Both the position numbers and the translations under genes were made by a program. A stretch of 64,000 nucleotides of DNA from Cephalotus follicularis. Lineage: Eukaryota > Streptophyta > Magnoliopsida > Oxalidales > Cephalotaceae. Below, one piece after another: positions 48,718 to 60,268 of this stretch; within the stretch, counting starts at the first letter, position 1; every line of letters starts with the position of its first letter. The stretch is taken from contig BDDD01001382.1 in NCBI GenBank assembly GCA_001972305.1, positions 138,628-202,627 of the forward strand, written 5' to 3'. A model generated the notes under the pieces. It ran no database searches. It was not told where the DNA came from and saw nothing but the letters and a program-made list of their open reading frames with translations.

Positions 48718-49346
48718 AATTTTGTTATCAAAGAGACCGGTTTAGTGATCTGTGTGATTCTGAAATTCTTTGAGGTTGGAGGAACTTTAAAGATGGGATG
48801 TTGGTGATTCGTCTGAGTACGAGGAGTATGTGACAACACTGAGGTTGGGATTCTCCAATTTCTGGTATGGCATATGGTATATTTGGAGGACATCAATTCG
48901 TTTTGTCACTGGACTTGGGCCTGACAAGTAATCCAGAGCATCAAGAACCTGGTAAGCTGAGAATCTGGTAAGTGGTAGTGGTTGCAGAGGATCAGTAAGT
49001 GGAAAAACTCCTTTTCCTTATGTGATTTTGTTATTTCTATCACTTGTTCTCTAAAAACTAACCCATGTTCTGAGAATGTGTGGTGACAGGTTCTATGCTA
49101 TATGGAAGTTTGTGCCCCTTGGATGATGATGAGTTTGCATTTGATCTGATGGCCATCTAACAGTCCATTGGTCGATGATGTGATTGTTAAGTGGTAGTGC
49201 CCCTGGGTTCCATACCCAGATCTACACTTTTCGTCGGTCTATAACGAATTGTTGCGCTGAGTGTAGACACGCAGGATCCGCTACTCTTGCCAACAGACCT
49301 TGTGGGCTGCCCTTGCATGTGATTGTCGGTGAAGGTGTGCTGGAAT
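48718..49346 (+). other. K internal region, part 1 (non-coding)
   Basis: Begins with a degenerate PBS-like stretch TTTGTTATCAAAGAGA. No coding frame recognised. Ends in GGAAT, the target of B2. Confidence 0.6.
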
Positions 49347-51735
49347 TGTGACGACCCAAATTCCATGAAAGATATTATGATTGTTATTATGTATATCGGC
49401 AGATAATTTAAGGGACCCGTAGTATGACCCTATGCTCGGGGAGTACGGGGGTTCCGCCGACGCTTTGTCATTAACGGTCGACGTTTAAAGTGTAAAAGTC
49501 GACGCTTCGAGATAAAATGTGTCAATTGACTTGGAAGACGACTTAAAGCGTCGACGCTTTGTAGTAAAGCGTCAGCGCTTTAGTCGGGATAGAGGTGAAA
49601 AACGCAGGAAAAGGCTGTGACGGTCGACGCTTAGAGGTAAGAGTCGACGCTTTGCCCTGTGTCAGGTGAAGAATCCTAGCTTTTTATGCAATTTTGGAGG
49701 ATTTAAATGGTTTGAAGGGCACGTGTCAAGCAAGGAATGGATGAATTATGATATTTTGCTGCTTTAAGGCAGGTGGCATCAGCTGAATTGATTAAATTCA
49801 ATCACATGGAGGCAAGCTCACATGGGTGAGGTCATGGATGACACCACCCAAGCTTAGCCTCCAAGTTTCTCTTCCCCTTTATATATGTGTGCCTACTTAG
49901 CTGAACAAATGTGGGTTTCTGCTGAGCTAGGAGAGGGAGATTTCGTGGGAGAGAAGAAGAGAAGGAGATCAAGTGAGGTAAGGAGATTCTATACCCATTT
50001 CATCAAAGTTTTCCTCTGTTTTGATTCAAAATTATGCAACAGATACTTTAATTCATATCTTTCTGAGTTCTTCATGAAATTTCGAATGGTTTAATGTTTT
50101 CAAAACCTCAAGATGTCTACTTTAACTGTTATGTTTTATGCATCTCGAAATTTTATCAAATTCTTGATGAACAACTATGTTTTCTTCTACTGCTCAGGTC
50201 ACGTTTTCAAAAGGAAACTGCAAATTTAAAAATTCATTGCAGCTTCGTTTCTCAACGGAATTTTATGATTTTTATCTCTGTAGATTCATTGAGATGTCTA
50301 CTTTAACCTCTATGTTTTAAGTTTTCTATGATAATGACTGTTTCTATACGAAATATGTATTTTAGAAAAGTTGTGCAAAACTGTTTTCTAAAGGTTTTTA
50401 AGTTAATTACTCAAAGTGATGAGAAATGTTTTATGATTATGAAATGAATGTTTCTATATGATAAACCAGTTTTAAAAGTGTTGTACAAAGCTATTTTATA
50501 AATGTTTTATGAAATGATTTTATGAATTCATTTGAGTTAATAACTCAAATGAAGAGAAATGTTTTTGAAAGGTGAAAGAAATGTTTTTATGATTGCTTTG
50601 AGCTGATCACTCAAAGTAAATGAATGAATGAACCACCTTGGATTGCGATCTTCCAAGGGGAATGGAGCGAGATGCTCAAATGTTAATGGAGCCGAGCGTG
50701 CTCACGGACATGCATGTGATGTAAGGATAGTAGTCGGGGAGTGCACAATGCCCCGGTGAAGCGGTGTAAAGGGTTCATTAAGGGTTTTTAAACCATAAGT
50801 TTTATGAAAGGTTCTGGTTATGACCAGACAATGGTTTTCAATGAAAGTATGTTTTCAAGTTTGGCTGAGATATATGCCACAAGAATGTATAAACGGAAAA
50901 CGTTTTGATTGTTTTCAAGTATGCTGGTTATATATACCAGAAAAGGTATGATTTTAGAAATGTTCTGGTTTTCATAAAACTAGAAAATGATTTTCAAAGA
51001 TATTTTGAAAAGTATGATGATGAAATGTTTTGATATAAATTATCAAAAGTAACGGATTTCGATAACGTTTTATGACTATGATTATTACTGGGCTCTTAAA
51101 AGCTCACTCCTTTCAATGTCTTGTTTTCAAATTAATCTTCCAGGAAACGTTGAACGTGAAGTTGCGAGCTTTAGTGGAAGTTCGCGAAGGAAGAGTAAGG
51201 AAAGAAAGTAGGATATGCTATGAAGTTATGTTTTAATGTCATGTGTTAATGTTTTCCGCTGTGTAATGTGTTATGATAGACGATGTATAGATGTTAAAGT
51301 ATAGAAGTGAATGTTATAGATTATGACGTTTTCGAATAAGATGACGATGTTTAGAAACTGTGTTGAAAGTTATTGAACATACGTGAGAGTAAGAGAAGTT
51401 AATGATAAAGGTGAGATTATGATTGTTTTATGATGTAATAAGTTTATGTTTTCCGCTGTGAAAGGTTACATGTTAAGAAAAGTTAGAATGAAGGATCTTA
51501 GAAATGATCATGATAATGATATTTTGAAATTGAATTTTCAAAGATATAAGCATATGCGATCCTGTGAAGTTATTAAGTAATAACGTTAGATTTTAAATCT
51601 AAGTCAAGATTAAATGGTATGAAATGGATCGTTGAATGATTAAATAATTTGACGGTCAAAGGTTACACCCACGTAACGCACCGATCTTCGGAGCTCGCTT
51701 TGAGCTTAAAGCGGACTCGGGACGGGGGCGCTACA
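49347..51735 (+). mobile_element. Solo LTR B2
   Basis: GGAAT at 49342-49346 and 51736-51740. 2389 bp, TGTGACGACCC to GGGGGCGCTACA. Compared with B1 it lacks the block after GGGGGTTCCG (49451-49456), which includes the first GTCGAC sites. The remaining array is at 49456-49654, TATA at 49880, donor-like site at 49978, acceptor-like CAG 51141-51143. Confidence 0.9.
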
Positions 51736-51740
51736 GGAAT

Positions 51741-52338
51741 AGCCATTCTCTCGATGTTCATGATGCTCTTGTACATGATTACCGGTGAAGGTGTGCTGGA
51801 ATTACCCTTCTCTCGATGTTCATGGTATGGTTACGGATGCTGGATGCTGGATATGCGAGGCTCTCATGGCCGAGGAGGAGTGTGTGTTCGATCCCCTTTC
51901 CATTCAGCAGTGCCATTGTCTATGATGAATCTGTTGGGTGTGACTGTGCCTGGGTTCCATACCTGGATCTGCACATTTCATTGCTCTATGATGGAATGAT
52001 ATGTGCGAGCAGCAGCGAATCCGCTAACTTCTTTGGTCAGACCATGCTGAGTTCTCGGACATGGGGTTTCCGACCAGGGAGGGGTTGAGCGGTGATGCGC
52101 CGACCTCCCAGTCGATCTCCTCATCATGATTGCCGACGAGGGTGTTGCCTGCAAGCCCCTTAGTCGATGTTCATTGTTTGTGCATTACCCCTCGGGGATG
52201 AGTGGTGCTTGCGAGCCAAGGACCTCTGATGGAAGTTGCCAGTGGAGCTAGGTGATTGTCGATGAGGGCGGAGCTCTGGCGGTGATACACGGGCCCCTCG
52301 ATCGATGTTGTCCTACACTATGTGATGCGGGGGTTGCG
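51741..52338 (+). other. K internal region, part 2 (non-coding cassettes)
   Basis: Repeated phrases around ATTGYCGAYGAGG and TCGATGTTCATG. No gene recognised. Ends TTGCG, the target of A2. Confidence 0.55.
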
Positions 52339-55100
52339 TGTCACAACCTGATTTCCAAGAAGACAACATTTAAAGTGGTAAGCCAATCAACACAACATAA
52401 TTCAGCTTATGCGATTTTACATATAATCAAAAACTTTCAATAGCGGAAGCAATAACATGAAATAAGCTGAATTTAAATATGTATCACGCATCCCATACTA
52501 CGTGATACCCCAGAAAGTTTATATAAAACCCAACATCATTGTCGATCGTCCATAACAGAGCGTGATAATACAGTACGAAATGAAATAAACCACGGTATCC
52601 ATCAATACATGACAGATATAAAATCCACGTTACAATAATCCAATTAACAAAACATTGTTCATTAACCAGATAACATAATCATAGAGAAACAATTCAGTCT
52701 TCTCCTTAAGTCTCCTTGCGTGCTCCATATCAAAACCCACTCCATCAATCTGTTACAGCAGGGGGTTAGCATTTGTCCTCACTCGGCTAAGTGAATAAAC
52801 TCATAAATAGAGTTCCAAGTATATGATAATGAGTATCATGAATGAATGCATCATGATGCAGTATAGTATATATATATCGCAGTATAAACATATGTAAAAT
52901 ATATGCATGTTCACAATACAGGTATAACCTCATAAGGCTACATCAACACAAGCAGTAAGTATGTCCCAAAAGGAACCAGACAAACAAATCGTCACGACCG
53001 TCGCCACCTCCTGGCCCCAACGTCATGCACTCTTACCCCATCCCCGTTTGTGAACGGTTTGAGGCAAGTCCTCCGTACAGGTTTCTTAGCACGACGGCTA
53101 AACAATCAATAGGTTACTAGCACAGCGGCTAATAATCAACAAGCACAAACACCGTACAGCACAAGTCAAGCAATAAAATATAATTACTTGATCAAATATA
53201 TTTGTTTAAAATATATTACTCCGTGCTCAGGTTGTGATAAGTTATGAAACTTAAAACATTACAGTTCGATTGTGTAACAAATCCTTTAAACATTTCACCG
53301 TCTTTGGAAAATACTTTCCCCAGTCATTTGAAAAAATATATATATTTTGCAAATATACATTTTCGTACAATTAATGATTATAATAATCATGCAAGTTTTC
53401 AAAATGGTTAACACTTTTTAGCAATTAACCACAAATCAATTCACAGTTCAGTAACAATGCAAACATATGCTCAGAATGCATCTAGGATCATTTCTAGAGT
53501 CGTTTTGGGTCTAACGGGTCCCATTCGATTGAAACTTTTCCAAACAGGGGAATAAGCATCGATGCTTATCCCCTGGGCGTCGACGTCTTTACCCTAAGGC
53601 GCCAACATTTTGTGTAGTTAAATTTCCAAGCATTTTTGGACCAAAGACATCGATGCTTTCTCAAAGACGTCGATGTCTTTATAATACCAGGAGGTATCAG
53701 TTGGCAATCTTGATTCCAGGGGGCAGAATGCGACCCTTAACCTTCACATAAACAATCTCAACCCCTCACAGTGTAAGGCATGCTACTGGTTATCAGGATA
53801 AGTAACCAGAACACCAATTCATGAATAAAACATGCAACCACAAGTGGGTATTTCACCACCCACAGTGAACACTACTGTTCTAGAATTACCCAGAAAAGGC
53901 GTCGATGTCTTACTCAAACATCGACGTCTAACGCATTCACACACGAAGGAATAGACGTCTTTATGTAGGAGTCGACGTCTATTTAGCCCAGAATGTCATT
54001 TCCATGGTTTTAACACACCAGGCCATTACCAATCCATCCTTTACACAAAACAGTTTGAATATTCATGTAATTTACACATGCATGGTTACTCCGTACATCA
54101 CAACAGTCATCACAACAAATCCAGAGATTTCAATTCATCCATTAACATGCAATTTATCAATGGCATTTCATTATCTTAAAACTCAAAATGCATGTATAAA
54201 GTTCACCACTTTCCCCTGCCTCTGGTTTCAAGTTAGAAACCTTGTAAGTCCACCTCTTTGTGTTCCAAGGATTGCTCACAGTAGCTCCAAGATTTGTCCC
54301 AAGTTGCAATCCCAGGAGTTCCAAGTTCCAAGCTCCAAGTGCTGAACAATGGTGGTATTCCTCTTTCTTTCTCCCTTTGTTTTTCCTTTCAACTCTCAGG
54401 TCTCTTTCCTTTTCTTTCTCACAGTGTTTAGCTGAGAAGGAGGGGAAGGAAGAGGTGTTTTATACTGGCAGGAATCCTTTCCTTCTCTCTTGGTTCACAT
54501 GCACCCACACACTCCCGTGCTCTCCTCTCTCCTTCCTATTTTGGCTCCTTTTCTTCCCCTTTCTGGAGGTTGCAAATGAAGATGGCACATCCTTTTGCAT
54601 GCACCAGGTGAAGCAAACGTTTTGGAGTATGGCTGGTACCACACCAGCATGACCAACACGTCACTTTGTGTATGTCAAGATGCCTCAAAAGTTGTCCATT
54701 TGCATGTTATTTTGTTAGTGTCTAACGTGACTGATATTCTTTTCAAAGACGTCGACATCTTTTCGTAGACGTTGATGTCTTTTCCTCTTTCATACGAGGG
54801 TGTCGATGTCATCGTCTACATTGACGTGCATGTTCATGCATTCACGTGCGCCCTTTGTTCCGATAGACGTCGACACTTTTCAAAGACATCGACGCGTTTA
54901 TCCCAAAACTGCATCATTTTGCCTCAAATTGCATCATTTAACATTTCTTTAACATTCCAATCATTCCCTCTTCCAAAATCTAACCTTTTAAATTTTGGAA
55001 AGCATCATCTAAGTCAGAAATTATGCCATTCTCATTAATTCAATAATAAGATTACATTTCGAATTGGAATATTACAATAACAAAGATCCCGGGCGTTACA
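52339..55100 (-). mobile_element. Solo LTR A2
   Basis: TTGCG at 52334-52338 and 55101-55105. 2762 bp, minus-strand start TGTAACGCCCGG. It is the full-length relative of the short LTR at 783-2113. GTCGAC arrays at 53553-53680, 53895-53982 and 54745-54899. Hairpin region near 52768-52792. Confidence 0.9.
53553..53982. repeat. GTCGAC/ATCGAT arrays (LTR A2)
   Basis: Two groups (53553-53680 and 53895-53982), including AAGCATCGATGCTT, a palindrome in which the core is ATCGAT, and AAAGACGTCGATGTCTTT. Confidence 0.75.
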
Positions 55101-55105
55101 TTGCG

Positions 55106-56055
55106 GGCACTCGCTGTGGTGCTGGCTCTTCATTAACGCTGGTGATCTGCTTTAACTCTCAGGGGGAGGGCCATGCCTGATCAATCGGGAACCCCTGTGG
55201 AGTGGTCATGAATCCTCAGGGGGAAGGATAATTCTTACGAGCCGAAAGAACCTCTGTTAGAGATCGAGTCATGGTATCCATGTGTTGACATGAGTAGGGA
55301 CGGTGCACACCCTATAGCCATGATTTTTCCCCCGGCCCGGTGTACGTGCCGTTTGAGATGAGCTGATAGATCTTCGGCGGTAGATGCTTGTATGGGCCGG
55401 TGGGCCAAGGTTTTGGTTTGATGTGTTGTTTTGCAGGTATTGCGGATGTGGGGTGGCTCCACCAGGATTAAGGATCTCAAGACACGGCCGACGTTGTTCT
55501 GGCTTATCTTGTTATCTTGCTGACGTGATGTTGGCACAACATATATTATGATCGATGGTCTTTCCGGCCGGGCAGTGGTATATGTTCATATATGTTGCTG
55601 ATGAATTTTCTAGCTTATCTCCTATGGTCTATGGACTTCTGGCACAGCTCTTTTATCACTGCTGATGATTGTGCCAGCAGGTTGTATCTTATTTTTTTGT
55701 ATAAGTATGTTGCTCTGTGGTTAGGACTGCAGTGAAGTTCATCTATTGTCGAAGTGGTTCCCATAGTCTTAAGCATCCTCTGATCCCCTAATACTGTGAT
55801 TTTCCTGAGCAATGTTATTTCCTCTGAAGATGAATATCTTGCTGTGCTGTTTCCTTGGATGGGTTATCGTTGGACTTATGTTGGTTAGCATCTCTGGACC
55901 TTGAGCAATCCTCAAAATACGAACTCTGGAGTCCTTGCTTGGGTGGGTTCGTCATGCAATGTAAAGGTGTTACCGGGTAGTGTGATCTCTCCTCGGCTTC
56001 TGTCATGGCAGGCAAGCGAATTTTGGGGACAAAATTCTTAAAGCGGGGGGAGGAT
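55106..56055 (+). other. K internal region, part 3, ending in PPT
   Basis: No protein motif recognised. The end has GGGGACAAAATTCTTAAAGC followed by a G-rich polypurine tract (56041-56055) directly before the LTR at 56056. Confidence 0.6.
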
Positions 56056-56493
56056 TGTAATACCCAGGTACGGTTTTGCAGAAGATTCTCTTTGTCATCT
56101 GCTTGTTAAAGCCTGGTTTGGGTTTTATTATTTCCTTGAAGCCATTTGGAAGTCCTCTCTTATGCAATATTAAGGCCCAAAAGTGGCGTTATTGGGAAGA
56201 GTCATTTATTTTGACTAAGCCCATATGTGAAACTTACAAGGGAAGCTAACCAATTCAAATGTGACAAGGCGTGTGTTAAGGAGAGTGTGTGAAATGATAT
56301 ATCTGGCGCCTTGGGCAGAAGGAAGAAATAGGAGAAGAAGTTTGTGAGAAAAGAGACGAACAAGTCTATGAGAAATGGAATATGAAGGAGAAGATGAGAG
56401 AAGGAAATCTATATGACTAGTTTTTGCCATGGGTTATGGTTCAAGTCATCCCAGTCTCTTGTAACGGCTCGGGTTCAAGATCGGGTCATTACA
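56056..56493 (+). repeat. LTR of element K (complete copy)
   Basis: 438 bp, TGTAATACCCAGG to GGGTCATTACA. Matches 44184-44493 plus 48591-48717. Confidence 0.85.
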
Positions 56494-57719
56494 AATTTGA
56501 CTTGTAGAGGAGATGCTCGATCACGCCAGAAGTAAGGATCCAACGAAGAGGAAGCTTGAACCTCACAGGGAGTACTCACAACTCACCTAGATAGAGTTCA
56601 CTAGGCGTCTTCCTTTTCTTTCTTGATCTTCTTCCTACCTACTTCTCACAGACTTCTTCTCCCTCTTCTCACTAACTTATGTAGTCAAACGTGGCTGAAG
56701 GTGATTCTCACTAGTCTTTGATGTCCTTACCCGAGTGTGGTATGGTGGATTCGGAGTTCCTCAGTACACTAAGCAGTGAGTTAGTATCCGTGGTATGTTT
56801 GACATCTGAGATGGCGAAATGTGGATCTGCTGGTAGATACGAATCTCTAGGTGGGCTGTTCGAGTTTTGGGAATATGAAGAATTCAGTGGGGTGGATTCG
56901 GGATTCCAAGGAACTGGTAAGCGTTACAGGAGCTGGTCTTGAGAGACCCAGGTATGTGACGTTTTACTGTGGTTTCGTTCATGATTCTACTAACTTAACC
57001 ATTTTGTGTTGAGGTGTTTTGTGAGTTTGTGTTTTAGCATTTAGATTCTGGGTAGACGAGGTTCCTCATATCTTATGTGATGAATACAGCTGTTATGGCC
57101 ATGATGGAGTCTTCGGGCATGAGATTGCCGGCCCGAGATGGTCTAAGTGGTGATACACTTACCTCTGAGCCGATGCACTCCTCTGCCGCCTTGGATGAAA
57201 CTAACGCTACGTGATTGTCGATGAGGTAGGTCCTCGATCGACGTGCATATAGTGTAGTGCTGAGCTCATGATTGGCCACGGGGGTGGGCTTGTGTAGCCC
57301 CTTGATCGATGTTCATGTAGTGAGGTGCGCCAATCGTGTGATTGCCGAGGAAGGAGTGCTTGCGTATACCTTCTACTAATGTATATTTTGAATTCTTGAA
57401 GTGGGTATCTATATGCGTATATGAGGGATGTGTATAGTCTTGTAGCCCATGACCATGTTGATAGATCTTGAACGGAGTTGTTATTTGTGATTGCTGAGGT
57501 GGTTCCGGCTATAGAGGTGTGAGAGTAAGCAGTTTTCCTTAGTTTTGCCCATCCTCCGGACCTCAGACCAGCTCGGTCCCTGAAGATGTTTTGTCGGGTG
57601 AGCCCTGGTGGATCCCTTGGGTACTGGGCCGGGTGAGATTTCATCTCTTTAGTGTACGTTGAGTGTTGGAGGAACCTCAGGTAGTTGTCCCATGCTTGGA
57701 GTTTGTCCCCAGGCCTTGT

Positions 57720-58050
57720 GTTTACCCCGGGCATTGCTGTTGGGGTGGTCTCCCCTGGCATTGCTGTTGTGGCGGTCTCCCCGGGCATTGCTGTTGTGGT
57801 GGTGTCCGGGGCATTGCTGTTGCGGTGATCTCACCGGGCATTGCTCAGCGTAGTGTCTCCTCGGGCATTGTTGTTGTGGTGGTCTCCCCCGGCATTGCTG
57901 TTGCGGTGGTCTCACCGGGCATTGCTTAGTGTAGTGTCTCCCCGGGCATTGCTGAGTGTAGTGTCTCCCCGGGCATTGTTGAGTGTAGTGTCTCCTCGGG
58001 CATCGCTTGTGTAGTGGTATCCTCGGGCATTGACTGAGTGAAGTGGCTTC
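57720..58050 (+). repeat. GC-rich minisatellite in K
   Basis: About ten units of 27-37 bp containing GGGCATTGCTGTTGTGGTGG or GGGCATTGCTGAGTGTAGTG, joined by TCTCC. Confidence 0.85.
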
Positions 58051-58612
58051 TCTGGTGTTTTGTTGAAGATGCCTTCTCGGGCGTAAATCTCCTCGGGCTA
58101 CCTGGTCTGGTGCTGGGAGTGGGCTGGCATTTATGGATGGGTTGATATCCGTGAATGGGATATTGTTCCGCGGATGGTCTGGTACTCTGTAGTGGGCAGG
58201 CATGCATGGCTTCTCTGCGGGCAGGTAGCGAAATTGTTGTGGCATTCTACATCTTGCTGTTGTGGATGATGCCTGAAGGTAGACATGTTAAACTTGTCGA
58301 ACTACGTTGCAGGGGTGCGTACCCTTGATATGTCGAGCTCTTGGGTAGGCAGTGCTTGTGGTCTGGCTTTTTGTCTGGTACCTTGTAGAGGTTATGGTAT
58401 AGCTTGTTGTCTGGTACCTTGCAAAGGTTCTGGTCTGGCTTGTTGACTGGCACCTTGCAGTGATTGTGGTATGGCATTGTGGTCTGACATGCTACAGAGG
58501 TCATCGTCTGACATGTTGCAGAGGTCCTCGTCTGGCATATTGCAGAGGTGGTGATCAAGGGTCTAGAGGAGAAGGTCTGTGAAGGATGTGTTTCCTCTAG
58601 CCTTAGACCAAG

Positions 58613-58776
58613 ATGTTAAGTGATCACGTGTAGAACACGAGGGTGCTCTCCTCAGGTCTAAGTGACACGGTGCGTGTTGGTGACTTAGAAGACAATGTTA
58701 AGTGATCACATGCAGAACACGTGGGTGCTCTCCTTGGGTCTAAGTGATACGGTGCGTGTTGGTGTTTTGGAAGACA
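58613..58776 (+). repeat. 82-bp tandem duplication
   Basis: Two units, each beginning ATGTTAAGTGATCAC and ending GGTGCGTGTTGGTG plus a short tail. Confidence 0.85.
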
Positions 58777-59286
58777 ATGTTGAGGATTTAAGTAAAGGGT
58801 CAGTAGGGGCTCTCCACTCATTGAAGTCCCCTACTCCTTTTATAATACATCCTTGGGGTGTTCTCCTCGGGTTTTGTTGAGTAGTGGTTTTTAGTTGGCA
58901 TAGCTCCCTTGAATGAATGAAGTATGGTGCGGCTTCTCTGCCATGTATGGCCGGTGTGGTTATCCTTTCATTCTCTGTATTTGGTAAGCTATGTAACCCG
59001 GTATGTAATGAACTTCATACTAGTGGAACCTCATGGATGATTGAGGAAGTGGACGTAGGCATATTTTGTGCCAAACCACTATAAAAATGACTATCTCATT
59101 CTTCTCTTTCTTTTATCTTGTATGGGTGAATGCATGAATGCTATGTCCAAGTTGTTGTGGGTCTGGTCCTCTACCGTGGAGAAAGAGGATGGGCAAGACC
59201 TTGGCGTGTGGCGCCAATCCACTGCAGTGGGTAGCCGAAGCGTAGGATGACACAGTCCTCTGCTCTCGTGCTGTTCAATATATATA

Positions 59287-59399
59287 TATGAAGGAGAATA
59301 TGAGAGAAGGAAATCTATATGACCAGTTTGTGCCATGGGTTATGATTAAAGTCATCCCAGTCTCTTGTAACGGCTCGGGTTCGAGATCGGGTCGTTACA
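59287..59399 (+). repeat. Truncated third LTR of K
   Basis: Last 113 bp of the K LTR (ATGAAGGAGAATATGAGAG to GGGTCGTTACA), with the upstream part replaced by other sequence. Confidence 0.8.
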
Positions 59400-60046
59400 T
59401 AAGACTCTGTGGATAGCAAAGGGTGAAGAGTTCATTACTGGTCTATCATGGGCCAGCTTTTGTGAGGTCTTTTATTAGCAGTACTTCCCAACAACTGATA
59501 AGGAGGCGTATGCCCGAGAGTTTGTGACTACCAGGCAGAAGGATGATGAGACAGTCACAGAATTCCTAAACCGGTTCACTAGATTGGTGGGTTTTGCTGG
59601 ATATACGGTGGGGACCGCAGCTGAGACAACAGAGAAGTTCAAGTGGAAGCTTCATTATCGGCTTAGGAGAAAGTTGTTAATGAGAGATTTGCAGATGTGT
59701 TTGACATGGCCAATGCGGCCAAAAACATTGAGATGGAAAGGTTGGATTTTAAGACGGCCATACAGGAAGGAGGAAAGAAGCGGACAAGAGATGATCATCC
59801 GGATCAGAGTTTTGACAGCAGGATAAGGGCCGTGGTGGCGAATTAGTAGGCGGTGGTAACCCCAAATTTATTCCTATGGCCAGTTGTGAGTTTTGGGGAA
59901 AGCAACATCCTAGCCAAATGTGTTGTAAGGCTATTGGGGCTTGTTTCATTTGTGGTCAAGTGGGTCATTTTGCTAGAGAATGTACTGACCCTCGTGCTAA
60001 GGTTAGAAGAAGAAATGGTAATGATGAAAACGTATGAGGCAGGCTA
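59400..60046 (+). pseudogene. Element E gag, C-terminal part with zinc knuckle
   Basis: Continues the gag broken at 44183: TLWIAKGEEFITGLSWASF, then TAG (FY*QY), DKEAYAREFVTTRQK and FLNRFTRLVGFAG. A frameshift lies near 59675, after which the frame reads FADVFDMANAAKN. Two stops follow RAVVAN. A single CCHC knuckle, CFICGQVGHFAREC (59942-59983), ends the gag. It differs from the A/D type, which has two knuckles. After NDENV* no protease or RT follows. Confidence 0.85.
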
Positions 60047-60268
60047 ATAATGCTCAAGGTACTATTTTGGAATTCTTTTTTCTGACATCCGTAGGCTTTG
60101 TGTTTCGTTGTGACGAAGTAATTTGTGATTGCTCTTTTATGATCGATGATAAAATTTCGTGTGGTAGATTTTCTTTTGATAGAGATGCACGATTTCGAAG
60201 TAAGGTTTGGGAGTTGGAGTTTAGTAGTTGTTTAGATTTCGAGACGAAATATTTTAAGGGGGTTAGAA
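60047..60268 (+). other. Element E 3' untranslated region and PPT
   Basis: TTTCGAGACGAAATATTTTA (60236-60255) is the usual spacer phrase before a gypsy PPT. The PPT is AAGGGGGTTAGAA (60256-60268). Pol is missing between knuckle and PPT. Confidence 0.7.

Larger units (their letters stand above)
56494..59286 (+). other. K second internal-like region, non-coding with repeats
   Basis: Contains ATTGYCGANGAGG/GATCGATGTTCATG cassettes (57200-57360), a GGGCATTG minisatellite (57720-58050) and an 82-bp tandem pair (58613-58776). Near 59050 there is GTGGACGTAGGC...CCACTATAAA, similar to the minus strand of LTR M (44615-44660), so a further broken LTR may be present. The long antisense frames over the minisatellite are low-complexity and not taken as genes. 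Confidence 0.5.
44184..59399 (+). mobile_element. Element K: non-coding retrotransposon with short LTRs, multimeric
   Basis: LTR copies: 44184-44493 plus 48591-48717 (437 bp without M), 56056-56493 (438 bp) and a 3' remnant 59287-59399. All end GGGTCRTTACA. Flanks are GAAGA (44179-44183) and TAAGA (59400-59404), an imperfect duplication, and E gag reads through when K is removed. Internal parts (48718-49346, 51741-52338, 55106-56055 and 56494-59286) hold no gag or pol motif. This fits a large retrotransposon derivative, or a recombined LTR-internal-LTR-internal-LTR form. Confidence 0.75.

Noticed and set aside
54004..54652. ORFs of 113 and 130 codons in solo LTR A2
   Set aside because: CT-rich low-complexity LTR sequence read on the non-transcribed strand.
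56494..56520. A second primer-binding site after the K LTR at 56056-56493
   Set aside because: AATTTGACTTGTAGAGG does not match the iMet or other common primer sites well.
57207..57788. 193-codon minus-strand ORF
   Set aside because: Shadow of the minisatellite in K. No domain, low complexity.
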